From positions 1 through 64,000 of the forward strand of contig JBFWOQ010000013.1 of NCBI GenBank assembly GCA_050250395.1: a DNA stretch of 64,000 nucleotides, in the 5' to 3' direction. Of the stretch, positions 34,250 to 42,501 are shown in pieces. A program made the position numbers and the translations under genes. The notes beneath the pieces are model-generated. The model saw only the letters and a program-made list of their open reading frames with translations. It did no database searches and was not told the DNA's origin. The stretch's first letter is position 1; each line of letters opens with the position of its first letter. Source of the stretch: JAGPUQ01 sp050250395 (GTDB lineage Bacteria > Pseudomonadota > Gammaproteobacteria > Pseudomonadales > Porticoccaceae).

Positions 34250-35008
34250 GTGAAACTGCGTGTCGTCACCTACAACATTCATCGTGCGATCGGGCTGGAC
34301 CGGCGCTTTCAGCCCGAGCGCATCGTCAAGATTCTCCGCGACCAGGATGCGGATATCGTGTTGCTGCAAGAGGTGGACGACGGCGCGCCGCGCTCCCGGG
34401 AACAGGATATGGCGCGCGAACTGGCCGCCGAACTCGGCTACCCTCATTACGCGGCCGGCCACAATGTCAGTCTGCGCAAGGGCCGTTACGGCAACGCCAC
34501 CCTGAGTCGCTACCCTATCGTGCGCGAACGCAACATCGACCTCACCATCGGCGATCTCAAGCGGCGCGGCTGTCAGCACACAGCCATCGAAATCGAGCAG
34601 CGCGGGACGTCCTCCTACCGGCTCGAAGTGTTCAATCTGCATCTGGGTCTGGGATCGCTGGAGCGCCAGCGTCAGGCCGGTCTGCTGCTGCGCTCGACGG
34701 AATTCAAGGCGGTCGATCAGCACAGCGCCTGCATCGTCGGCGGCGACTTCAACGACTGGCTGTCGAGTCTGCGCGCGCTCTTTGTCGAGGGCATGGCGCT
34801 GCACTGCGCGACCGATCGCGAAAAGCGCGTCAGAACCCGGTCGCTGAAGACCTATCCCTCGTTCGCGCCGCGCGGCGGCCTCGACCGCATCTACTATCGC
34901 GGCAATTTGCGTCAGCTCGGCGCGGAAGTCTGCCGGCACCCGCTCACCCGGGTGGCGAGTGACCACCTGCCCGTGATCGCCGACTTCGAATTGTTCCGGA
35001 AATCCTGA
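34250..35008 (+). CDS. Endonuclease/exonuclease/phosphatase (EEP) family protein
   Basis: 252 residues from a GTG at 34250 with GGGGAG just upstream. LRVVTYNIHRAIGLDRRFQP at the start, IVLLQEVDDG near 38 (metal-binding Glu), NATLSRYPIV near 82, FNLHLGLGSLERQRQ near 127, IVGGDFNDWLSS near 163 (Asp and Asn) and RVASDHLPVIADFEL at the end (Asp-His pair) give the full catalytic set of the DNase I-like fold. Relatives include metal-dependent phosphodiesterases, phospholipase-like enzymes and DNA repair nucleases; in proteobacteria this type often sits beside a cardiolipin synthase gene, which is not present here. The substrate is not assigned. Confidence 0.87.
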   Translation: MKLRVVTYNIHRAIGLDRRFQPERIVKILRDQDADIVLLQEVDDGAPRSREQDMARELAAELGYPHYAAGHNVSLRKGRYGNATLSRYPIVRERNIDLTIGDLKRRGCQHTAIEIEQRGTSSYRLEVFNLHLGLGSLERQRQAGLLLRSTEFKAVDQHSACIVGGDFNDWLSSLRALFVEGMALHCATDREKRVRTRSLKTYPSFAPRGGLDRIYYRGNLRQLGAEVCRHPLTRVASDHLPVIADFELFRKS

Positions 35009-35140
35009 ACGGGATTCCCCGTTTTCTCCTGTAGGCCGGCGCGATCCCGGTCAGTGCCTGCCCCGGTTGCCGCCGGCTCGGGTAGGATTGCGTACGCCGC
35101 CGCCGAGGCTCGGCGGATACAACAACGCGGGGGAATCTGC

Positions 35141-37168
35141 ATGGCATCGTTGGGCAAGAGTGTTTTCTGGTTCGGCGTGGCCGCCCTGGGCGCGCTGGCG
35201 TTCGGTGGCATCGCGACGGCCCGCGGCGAGCCGCTCGACGCCTGGTGGCTGATCGCCGCCGCGGTGTGCGTGTACGCCATCGGCTATCGCGTCTACGGCG
35301 CCTGGGTGGCGACGCGCGTGCTGCTGGTCGATGGCCGGCCGACGCCGGCGGTGCGCATCGACGACGGCCGCGACTTCGTGCCCACCAACCGCTGGGTGGT
35401 GTTCGGCCATCACTTCGCCGCCATTGCCGGGCCGGGCCCGCTGGTCGGGCCGACGCTGGCGGCGCAGTTCGGCTACCTGCCGGGCACGCTGTGGATCCTG
35501 ATCGGCGCGGTGCTCGGCGGCTGCATCCAGGACATGGTGATCCTGTTTTGCTCGACCCGCCGCGACGGGCGCAGCCTCGGCCAGATGGCGCGTGACGAGC
35601 TGGGCCCGGTCGGCGGCGGCGCGGCGCTGGTCGGCACGCTGATGATCCTGGTGATCCTGATCTCGGTGCTGGGGCTGGTGATCGTGAACGCCATGAAGCA
35701 CAGTCCCTGGGCCACGGCGACGGTGATCGCGACCATTCCGATTGCCGTGCTGGTGGGGGTCTACATGCGCGGCATTCGCCCCGGGCGGGTGCTGGAGGGC
35801 AGCGCCATCGGCGTCGCGCTGCTGCTGCTGGCGGTGTGGGGCGGCGGCTGGGTGGATCAGCACCCGCTGCTGCGGACCTGGTTCGACCACGGGCCGCTGC
35901 CGATCGCCTACGCCATCATGGTCTACGGCTTCGCCGCCGCCGTGCTGCCGGTGTGGCTGCTGCTGGCGCCGCGCGATTACCTGTCGACCTTCATGAAGCT
36001 GGGCACGGTGACGCTGCTGGCCATCGCCATCGTCTGGCTCAATCCGGTGCTGCACATGCCGGCGCTGACGCCGTTCGTGGACGGCAGCGGGCCGATCTTT
36101 GCCGGCAAGGTGTTCCCGTTCGTGTTCATCACCATCGCCTGCGGGGCGATCTCGGGTTTTCATGCGCTGGTCAGCTCCGGCACCACGCCCAAGCTGCTCA
36201 CCGACGAGCGCGACATCCACATGATCGGCTACGGCAGCATGATGCTGGAATCCTTCGTGGCCATGATGGCGCTGATCGCCGCCTGCGTGCTGGAGCCGGG
36301 CGTGTTCTTCGCCATCAACACCGCGCCCGGCGTGGTCGGGGAGGGCGCCCAGGCCGTCGCGACCATCTCGTCCTGGGGCTTTCCGGTGGCGCTCGAACAG
36401 ATGCAGGAGCTGGCCCGGCAGATGGGCGAGGCGACGCTGTTCGGCCGCACCGGCGGCGCGCCGTCGCTGGCGGTCGGCATGGCCAGCATCTTCAGCAGCG
36501 CCTTCGGGCAGGGCCTGCTGGCGGTCTGGTACCACTTCGCCATCATGTTCGAGGCGATCTTCATCCTGACCACGCTCGACGCCGGCACCCGCGTCGGGCG
36601 CTTCATGTTGCAGGATTTCCTGGGCAACTTCGTGCCGGCGCTGGGGCGCACCAGCTGGTATCCGTCGGTGCTGCTGTGCAGCGCGCTGGTGGTCGGCGCC
36701 TGGGGCTATTTCCTGTACATCGGCGTCATCGATCCGGCCGGCGGGGTCAATATCCTGTGGCCGCTGTTCGGCATCTCGAACCAGATCCTGGCCGCCATCG
36801 CCCTGTGCGTGGGCACCGCCATCCTGGTCAAGACCGGGCGCGAGCGCTATTTCTGGGTCACCGGCCTGCCGCTGGCCTGGCTGACGGCGGTCACCAGCAC
36901 CGCCGCCTGGCAGAAGGTGATGAGCGACGACCCGCGGCTGGGCTTTTTCGCCGGTGCCAATGATCTGGCCGCCAAGCTGGCCGGCGGCGTGCTGGCGCCC
37001 GAGAAGGCAGCGGTTGCCCCGCAGCTCATCGTCAACATGCGCCTCGACGGCTGGCTGACGGTGCTGTTCGTGGGCCTGCTGTGGCTGATCCTGGCCGACA
37101 CGGCGCGGGTGTGCCTGCGCCACTGGCGCCGAGCGTCGGCGGCCGTGCCCGCCGGGGGGCGCGCATGA
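35141..37168 (+). CDS. cstA: CstA family carbon starvation protein (pyruvate/peptide transporter)
   Basis: 675 residues with many membrane helices. Landmarks of the family: FVPTNRWVVFGHHFAAIAGP near 77, then GPLVGPTLAAQFGYLPGTLW, GGCIQDMVILFCSTRRDGRS near 125, ISGFHALVSSGTTPKLLTDE near 335 and ILTTLDAGTRVGRFMLQDFL near 475. CstA proteins take up pyruvate or peptides across the inner membrane. The ATG at 35141 follows GGGGGA; a 29-residue in-frame extension is unlikely. The small ybdD gene overlaps its stop by four bases (ATGA), the normal arrangement. Confidence 0.94.
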   Translation: MASLGKSVFWFGVAALGALAFGGIATARGEPLDAWWLIAAAVCVYAIGYRVYGAWVATRVLLVDGRPTPAVRIDDGRDFVPTNRWVVFGHHFAAIAGPGPLVGPTLAAQFGYLPGTLWILIGAVLGGCIQDMVILFCSTRRDGRSLGQMARDELGPVGGGAALVGTLMILVILISVLGLVIVNAMKHSPWATATVIATIPIAVLVGVYMRGIRPGRVLEGSAIGVALLLLAVWGGGWVDQHPLLRTWFDHGPLPIAYAIMVYGFAAAVLPVWLLLAPRDYLSTFMKLGTVTLLAIAIVWLNPVLHMPALTPFVDGSGPIFAGKVFPFVFITIACGAISGFHALVSSGTTPKLLTDERDIHMIGYGSMMLESFVAMMALIAACVLEPGVFFAINTAPGVVGEGAQAVATISSWGFPVALEQMQELARQMGEATLFGRTGGAPSLAVGMASIFSSAFGQGLLAVWYHFAIMFEAIFILTTLDAGTRVGRFMLQDFLGNFVPALGRTSWYPSVLLCSALVVGAWGYFLYIGVIDPAGGVNILWPLFGISNQILAAIALCVGTAILVKTGRERYFWVTGLPLAWLTAVTSTAAWQKVMSDDPRLGFFAGANDLAAKLAGGVLAPEKAAVAPQLIVNMRLDGWLTVLFVGLLWLILADTARVCLRHWRRASAAVPAGGRA

Positions 37169-37341
37169 AGGCGCTGCGCGCGTTCTGGGCCTGGCTGCGG
37201 GAAGTGTCCGGCGACGATGCCTACGAGCGTTACCTGGCCCACCACGCGGCGGCGCATCCGGACGGTACGCCGCTTGGGCGGCGGGAGTTTTTCCGGCGCC
37301 GGCAGGAAGCTGCCTGGTCCGCGGTGAAGCGCTGCTGCTGA
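37165..37341 (+). CDS. YbdD/YjiX family small protein
   Basis: 58 residues. The core VSGDDAYERYLAHHAAAHPD, then GTPLGRREFFRRRQ and the terminal CC, match the short YbdD/YjiX family, which has YDNYxxHxxxxHPDxxPMTxxEFFRxRQxxRY...RCC. It nearly always follows cstA or the related btsT gene and is thought to assist the transporter. The start ATG overlaps the cstA stop, so translation is coupled. Confidence 0.9.
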   Translation: MKALRAFWAWLREVSGDDAYERYLAHHAAAHPDGTPLGRREFFRRRQEAAWSAVKRCC

Positions 37342-37387
37342 TGAGCGGTTGCGCGAAAGGGCGCGGCGCCGGCGGGAGACTTGGTTA

Positions 37388-38287
37388 TCAGGGCACGGCG
37401 GCGGCCTGATGCTCGCCGGCAAAAGTACAGAAGTCCCGCAGATAGTCCAGCTCCCGGTCGCCGGAACGCAGCGCGGCGTACAGGGTGCGGTGCAGTCCCG
37501 CCGCGCCCAGCGGCCGGGTCACCAGGCTGCGGCTGTGGGGCGTGTGGCGCATCACCCAGTCGGGCAGGGCCGCGACACCCTGACCGCTGGCCACGAGCAG
37601 CAGGATGATCGCCGTCAACTCCGCCTGGCGCACGGCGGCCGGCGCCACGCTGGCCGGTTGCAGGAAATACTTGAACACGTCCATACGCGCGGATTGCACC
37701 GGATAGGTGATCAGGGTCTCGCCGGCCAGATGCTCCGGTTGTATCCAGGCCTGCGCCGTCAGCGGATGGTTGTCCGGCAGCACCAGCAAGCCCTCGTAAT
37801 CGAACAGCGGGACGAACGCGAGGTCGGGGGTTTCCACCGGGTCCGAGGTGATCACCAGATCGATATCGCCCTGGCGCAGCGCGGGCAGGGAGTCGAAGGC
37901 GAGGCCGAGGCGGATGTCCACGTCGACCGCCGGCCAGCGCGCCTTGAAGCGCGTTAGCACCGGCATCAGCCATTCGAAACAGGCGTGGCACTCGATGGCG
38001 AGATACAGCCGGCCGGCATCGCCCGCGGCGATCCGCGCCAGTTCGCGCTCGACCTGCTCGAAGCGGGGCAGGGTGTCCCGCGCCAGCGCCACCAGCTTGT
38101 GGCCGGCCGCCGACAGCCGGATCGGTTTGGTGTGGCGGTGGAACAGCGCCAGGCCGTAATAGTCCTCCAGCAGCTTGATCTGATGGGACAGCGCCGAGGG
38201 AGTCAGATGCAGGCGCTCGGCGGCGCGCGCCAGACTGCCGGTGTCGGCCATGGCGAGCAGGTTGCGCAGGTGTCGGCGTTCGATCAT
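37388..38287 (-). CDS. metR: LysR-type regulator MetR
   Basis: 299 residues. The N-terminal helix-turn-helix (MIERRHLRNLLAMADTGSLA, then AERLHLTPSALSHQIKLLED) matches MetR of Pseudomonas and E. coli, and IECHACFEWLMPVLTRFKAR near 98 is the MetR effector-domain start with the characteristic Cys-His region. MetR responds to homocysteine and activates methionine synthase genes. It is divergent from metE with 96 bp between, as in other bacteria. The ATG at 38287 is preferred to an upstream TTG. No clear TGAA-N5-TTCA site was found in the intergenic space. Confidence 0.93.
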   Translation of the reverse strand: MIERRHLRNLLAMADTGSLARAAERLHLTPSALSHQIKLLEDYYGLALFHRHTKPIRLSAAGHKLVALARDTLPRFEQVERELARIAAGDAGRLYLAIECHACFEWLMPVLTRFKARWPAVDVDIRLGLAFDSLPALRQGDIDLVITSDPVETPDLAFVPLFDYEGLLVLPDNHPLTAQAWIQPEHLAGETLITYPVQSARMDVFKYFLQPASVAPAAVRQAELTAIILLLVASGQGVAALPDWVMRHTPHSRSLVTRPLGAAGLHRTLYAALRSGDRELDYLRDFCTFAGEHQAAAVP

Positions 38288-38383
38288 GTTGAGCAAAAAT
38301 CATGTTGTTTGGTAGAGACGTGAGATTTTATGGATTAGTCGCCGAAAATAGAATGGTCGTCCCGATTCGATCCGAGACGACAC

Positions 38384-40681
38384 ATGGACGCCTTGCCAAT
38401 CATCTGTGCCCACAACCTGGGTTTTCCCCGCATCGGCCGCAACCGGGAGCTGAAGTGGGCGCTCGAAGCCTATTGGCGCGGGGAACTCGATCGGGACGAA
38501 CTCGAGCTGCGCGGGCGCGAGCTACGCCGCCGCAACTGGGAACTGCAACGCGCCGCCGGCCTGGATCTGGTGCCGGTGGGGGATTTTTCCTGGTACGACC
38601 AGGTGCCGGACATGACCGCATTGCTGGGGGCGATTCCGGCGCGTTTCGGCTGGGACGGCGGCGCGGTGGATCTGGATCTCTATTTCCGCCTGGCGCGGGG
38701 CCGCGCGCCCAGCGGCAGTCCCGCCCCGGCCTGCGAGATGACCAAGTGGTTCGATACCAACTACCACTATCTGGTCCCCGAGCTGAACCCCGGGCAGGAA
38801 TTCCGGCTCTCTGGCACAGGCCTGTTCGAGCAGGTCGCCGAGGCGCAAGCGCTGGGCCTGCGGCCCAAGCCGGTACTGGTGGGGCCGCTGACCTGGTTGT
38901 GGCTGGCGCGACCGGCGAGCGAGCGCGACGACCGCCTGGCATTGCTGCCCGGATTGCTCGGGGCATATCGGCAGATACTCGTGCGGCTCGCCGCCCAGGG
39001 CGTGGCCTGGGTGCAACTGGACGAGCCGATCCTCGCACTCGACCTGCCGACACCCTGGCAGGCGGCCTTTGCCGACGCCTACGCAGCGCTGGCCGACAGC
39101 GGGGTCTCGGTGCTGCTCGCTACTTATTTCGGTCCGCTGGCCGACAATCTGGCGCTGGCCTGTGCGCTGCCGGTGGCGGGCCTGCACGTCGATGCCGTGC
39201 GCGCCGCGGATGAACTGGAAGCGGTCGCGGAGCGGCTGCCGTCCGGGCGCGTGCTCTCGGTGGGGATCGTCGATGGCCGCAATATCTGGCGTACCGATCT
39301 GGATGCGGCCCTGGCCAGATTGCAGGCCGTGCTGGCGCGACGCGAGGGCCGGCTGTGGCTGGCGCCGTCCTGCTCCCTGCTGCACGTTCCCGTCGATGTG
39401 CGCGGCGACGACCGCTTGCCGCACGACCTGATGCCCTGGTTTGCTTTCGCCGTGCAGAAACTGGATGAAATCGCGTTGTTGCGTCGCGCCCTGACGGGCG
39501 AGATCGCGGCGACACGGGACGCCTTCACGGACAGCCGCCGGGCGCTGGCGAGCCGGCGCGCTTCGCCCCGGGTGCATCGCCCCGAGGTGGCGGCGCGGGT
39601 GGCCGCGCTCGGGGAAGCCGATGAACATAGAACATGCAGCTACGCCGAGCGCATCGGCGCGCAGCGGGAGCGGCTTCGACTCCCGCTGTTCCCCACCACC
39701 ACCATCGGGTCGTTTCCCCAGACGGCCGCCATTCGCCAGGCGCGCAGCCGCTGGCGGGCCGGAGCGATTTCCGACGTCGAATACGAAGAGTTCATCCGCG
39801 CCGAAATCGCCCACGCGATCCGCACGCAGGAAGCGCTCGGCCTCGATGTGCTGGTGCACGGCGAAGCCGAGCGCAACGACATGGTGGAATACTTCGGCGA
39901 ACAGCTCGACGGTTTCGTGTTTTCGGGCAATGGCTGGGTGCAGTCCTACGGCTCCCGCTGCGTGAAGCCGCCCATCATCCTGGGCGATGTGGCGCGCCCC
40001 GCGGCCATGACCGTGGCCTGGATCCGCCATGCCCAGACCCTGACCGACAAGCCCGTCAAAGGCATGCTCACCGGCCCGGTGACCCTGCTCAACTGGTCCT
40101 TCGTGCGCGACGATCAGCCGCGCGCCGCCACCTGTCTCCAGCTGGCGCTCGCGATCCGCGACGAGGTGCGGGATCTGGAAGCGGCGGGCATCGCCATCAT
40201 CCAGATCGACGAGGCCGCGCTGCGCGAGGGCCTGCCGCTGCGCCAGGCGGACTGGGGTGCGTACCTCGATTGGGCGGTGCGCGCGTTTCGCATCGCGTCG
40301 GCCGGCGTGGGCGACGCCACCCAGATCCACACCCACATGTGTTATTCGGATTTCAACGACATCATCGGCGCGGTGGCGGCCATGGATGCCGACGTCACCA
40401 CCATCGAGAGCGCGCGCTCGGACGACCGGCTGCTGGATGCCTTTCGGGATTTCGCCTATCCCAACGAGATCGGCCCCGGGGTCTACGATATTCACTCGCC
40501 CAATGTGCCCCAGGCCGCCGAGATCCTGGAGCGCCTGCGGCGCGCCCGCGCCCGGGTGCCCGCCGAGCGGCTGTGGGTGAATCCGGACTGCGGCCTCAAG
40601 ACCCGCTCCTGGGACGAGGTGCGGCCGGCGCTGGTCGCCATGGTGGCCGCGGCCCGGGCGCTGCGTGTCGCCGCCGATTGA
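38384..40681 (+). CDS. metE: Cobalamin-independent methionine synthase
   Basis: 765 residues, the usual MetE length. The N-terminal barrel starts AHNLGFPRIGRNRELKWALE (folate side). In the C-terminal barrel the zinc ligands are all present: HTHMCYSDFNDIIGA near 648 (His and Cys), ESARSDDRLLDAF near 672 (Glu) and NPDCGLKTRSWDEV near 733 (Cys). TTTIGSFPQTAAIRQARSRW near 438 opens that domain. It transfers a methyl group from methyltetrahydrofolate to homocysteine without B12. It faces metR and is probably activated by it. No B12 riboswitch is seen in the 96-bp leader space. Confidence 0.97.
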   Translation: MDALPIICAHNLGFPRIGRNRELKWALEAYWRGELDRDELELRGRELRRRNWELQRAAGLDLVPVGDFSWYDQVPDMTALLGAIPARFGWDGGAVDLDLYFRLARGRAPSGSPAPACEMTKWFDTNYHYLVPELNPGQEFRLSGTGLFEQVAEAQALGLRPKPVLVGPLTWLWLARPASERDDRLALLPGLLGAYRQILVRLAAQGVAWVQLDEPILALDLPTPWQAAFADAYAALADSGVSVLLATYFGPLADNLALACALPVAGLHVDAVRAADELEAVAERLPSGRVLSVGIVDGRNIWRTDLDAALARLQAVLARREGRLWLAPSCSLLHVPVDVRGDDRLPHDLMPWFAFAVQKLDEIALLRRALTGEIAATRDAFTDSRRALASRRASPRVHRPEVAARVAALGEADEHRTCSYAERIGAQRERLRLPLFPTTTIGSFPQTAAIRQARSRWRAGAISDVEYEEFIRAEIAHAIRTQEALGLDVLVHGEAERNDMVEYFGEQLDGFVFSGNGWVQSYGSRCVKPPIILGDVARPAAMTVAWIRHAQTLTDKPVKGMLTGPVTLLNWSFVRDDQPRAATCLQLALAIRDEVRDLEAAGIAIIQIDEAALREGLPLRQADWGAYLDWAVRAFRIASAGVGDATQIHTHMCYSDFNDIIGAVAAMDADVTTIESARSDDRLLDAFRDFAYPNEIGPGVYDIHSPNVPQAAEILERLRRARARVPAERLWVNPDCGLKTRSWDEVRPALVAMVAAARALRVAAD

Positions 40682-40876
40682 TTACGCGTCCGGCTTTTCC
40701 GGGGGGATCGGGTCGCCTTGAGGCGGCTGCGGATTCGGGCTACATTCCCGCGCCACTGCGATTCCCGCGCCGTTTTGCACGGTTCCGTTTTTACGATGGA
40801 ACGCAGCACGCTGGCATGCAGCGGCCCTTTCCCCGCGGGCCGCCCGAGGGCGGCCCGAAGACAGCCCGAGGACAGT

Positions 40877-42424
40877 ATGAGCGACGGCAAGAGCCTGACC
40901 GAGGCCATGAAACCCTTTGCCGAGCGCAAGCAGGCGCTGGCCGCCATCGACTATTCGCGGCGCCACGCCCGCGGTCTGCTGTCCGCGCGCGAGCGCGTCG
41001 ATCTGCTGTTCGACGCCGGCACCTTCCTGGAGCTGGCGCCGCTGGCGCGGGAAAGCGATCTCGCCCGCGACACCAAACCGGGCGCTACGCCCCGCGACGG
41101 CATCGTGGTCGGCTACGGCAAGGTCAACGGACGCCGGGTCGCGGTCGCGGCCTACGACATGGAGTTTCGCGGCGGCTCCATGGGCAAGGTGTGCGAATGG
41201 AAATTCACCCGCCTGAAGCGGATGGTGCTGGATCATGGGTTTCCGCTGGTCATCCTCACCGAAGGCACGGGCGCGCGGCTTGAAGAAGAGGTGAGCTCTC
41301 AGGGCGCCTACGACAATCCGCAGTTCTCGAATCTGGTGGCGCTGAGCGGCTATGTGCCCATCGTGGTGGCGGTGATGGGACTCTGCGTCGGCGGCCACGC
41401 CAATCTCACCGCCATCGGTGATTTCGTGCCCATGACGCGCAGTGCCTGCATGATGATCGCGGGGCCGCAGTTGCTGAAAACCAAGATGGGGATCGACACC
41501 AGCCTGGAGGAACTGGGCAGCGCGAAAAAGCACGTCGAGCGTTCGGGCATGGCCGATCTGCTGGTCGAGGACGACCGCGAATGCATCGCCAGCATCAAGG
41601 AGTTTCTGTCGTATCTGCCCGACAACTGCAACCAGCCGCCGCCGCGCCGGCCCACCCGCGACCGGCCCGACCGCCGTTGCGACGAGTTGCTGGAGCTGGT
41701 GCCGTCCGATCTGCGTTTTGCCTACGATGTCAAAAAGGTTGTGCGCGCTCTGGTGGACGATGGCGCCTGTTTCGAATTCAAGCCGCGCTTTGCGCCCAAC
41801 GTGGTGACCGCGCTCGCGCATCTGGATGGCCGCGCGGTCGGCATCGTCGCCAACCAGCCCAACCAGATGTCCGGCACGCTGGATGCGAAGGCCTGCCAGA
41901 AAATCTGCCGCTTCATCAATTTTTGCGACGTGTACGGTTTTGCGCTGATTTTTCTGCAAGACATTCCGGGTTATTACCCGGGGCCGCAGTCCGAGGAAGA
42001 CGGCATCATCCGCTGGTCCACGCGCATGCTGTACGAAATCGAACACGCCACGGTTCCGCGCATGACGGTGATGATGCGCAAGGCGTTCGGCCTCGCGCAC
42101 TACGGGATGAACAGCCTGGGCATGCGGCCCGATCTGCTGGTGGCCTGGCCGCTGGCATCCTTCAGCGCCATCTCGCCCGACGATGCGGTGCAGGTGTTGT
42201 TCGGCAAGCAGCTCGCGCAGCAGGAGGACGGCGAGCAGCGCAAACAGGAACTGATCGCGGAATTCCGCGCCAAGATCGGCATCCTGCCCGCCGCCGAAGC
42301 CGCGCTGGTGGACGATGTCATCGATCCCAGGGATACGCGCCGCGTGCTGATTCAGGCGCTCGACATGGCGCGCGAGCGCCGCCCCGGGCATCCCTTCAAA
42401 CGGCGGGGGATAACGCCGATCTGA
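40877..42424 (+). CDS. Acyl-CoA carboxyltransferase (propionyl-CoA carboxylase beta-like), orphan
   Basis: 515 residues. The carboxyltransferase fold is shown by LSARERVDLLFDAGTFLELA near 36, AYDMEFRGGSMGKVCEWKFT near 93 and LTEGTGARLEEEVSSQGAY near 128 in the N-half. PNVVTALAHLDGRAVGIVAN near 312, LIFLQDIPGYYPGPQSEEDG near 358 and MMRKAFGLAHYGMNSLG near 398 mark the C-half. Such subunits move carboxyl from biotin to acyl-CoA or a related thioester. No biotin carboxylase or biotin carrier subunit is in the window, so the partner must be encoded elsewhere. CGAGGACAGT precedes the ATG at 40877; a longer in-frame extension is rejected. Confidence 0.9.
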   Translation: MSDGKSLTEAMKPFAERKQALAAIDYSRRHARGLLSARERVDLLFDAGTFLELAPLARESDLARDTKPGATPRDGIVVGYGKVNGRRVAVAAYDMEFRGGSMGKVCEWKFTRLKRMVLDHGFPLVILTEGTGARLEEEVSSQGAYDNPQFSNLVALSGYVPIVVAVMGLCVGGHANLTAIGDFVPMTRSACMMIAGPQLLKTKMGIDTSLEELGSAKKHVERSGMADLLVEDDRECIASIKEFLSYLPDNCNQPPPRRPTRDRPDRRCDELLELVPSDLRFAYDVKKVVRALVDDGACFEFKPRFAPNVVTALAHLDGRAVGIVANQPNQMSGTLDAKACQKICRFINFCDVYGFALIFLQDIPGYYPGPQSEEDGIIRWSTRMLYEIEHATVPRMTVMMRKAFGLAHYGMNSLGMRPDLLVAWPLASFSAISPDDAVQVLFGKQLAQQEDGEQRKQELIAEFRAKIGILPAAEAALVDDVIDPRDTRRVLIQALDMARERRPGHPFKRRGITPI

Positions 42425-42453
42425 AGTGACCGTCCGGCGCTGCGCGCTCCGGT

Positions 42454-42490
42454 GCCGGCTCCGGTTTGATCTGGTCACCCGGGAGCCGGC
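42454..42490. terminator. Hairpin between convergent genes
   Basis: GCCGGCTCC (42454-42462) and GGAGCCGGC (42482-42490) form a perfect 9-bp stem with a 19-base loop in the 77-bp space between the convergent carboxyltransferase and mnmC genes. It could serve both directions. Confidence 0.45.
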
Positions 42491-42501
42491 GCCACCCGGG
42501 C

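Noticed and set aside
35051..37123. A 690-codon open frame antisense to cstA
   Set aside because: Its product is dominated by His, Gln, Arg and Asp runs, typical of an antisense shadow of a membrane protein gene.
38288..38383. B12 riboswitch or a MetR box between metR and metE
   Set aside because: The 96-bp gap is too short for the riboswitch and no clear TGAA-N5-TTCA site is visible.
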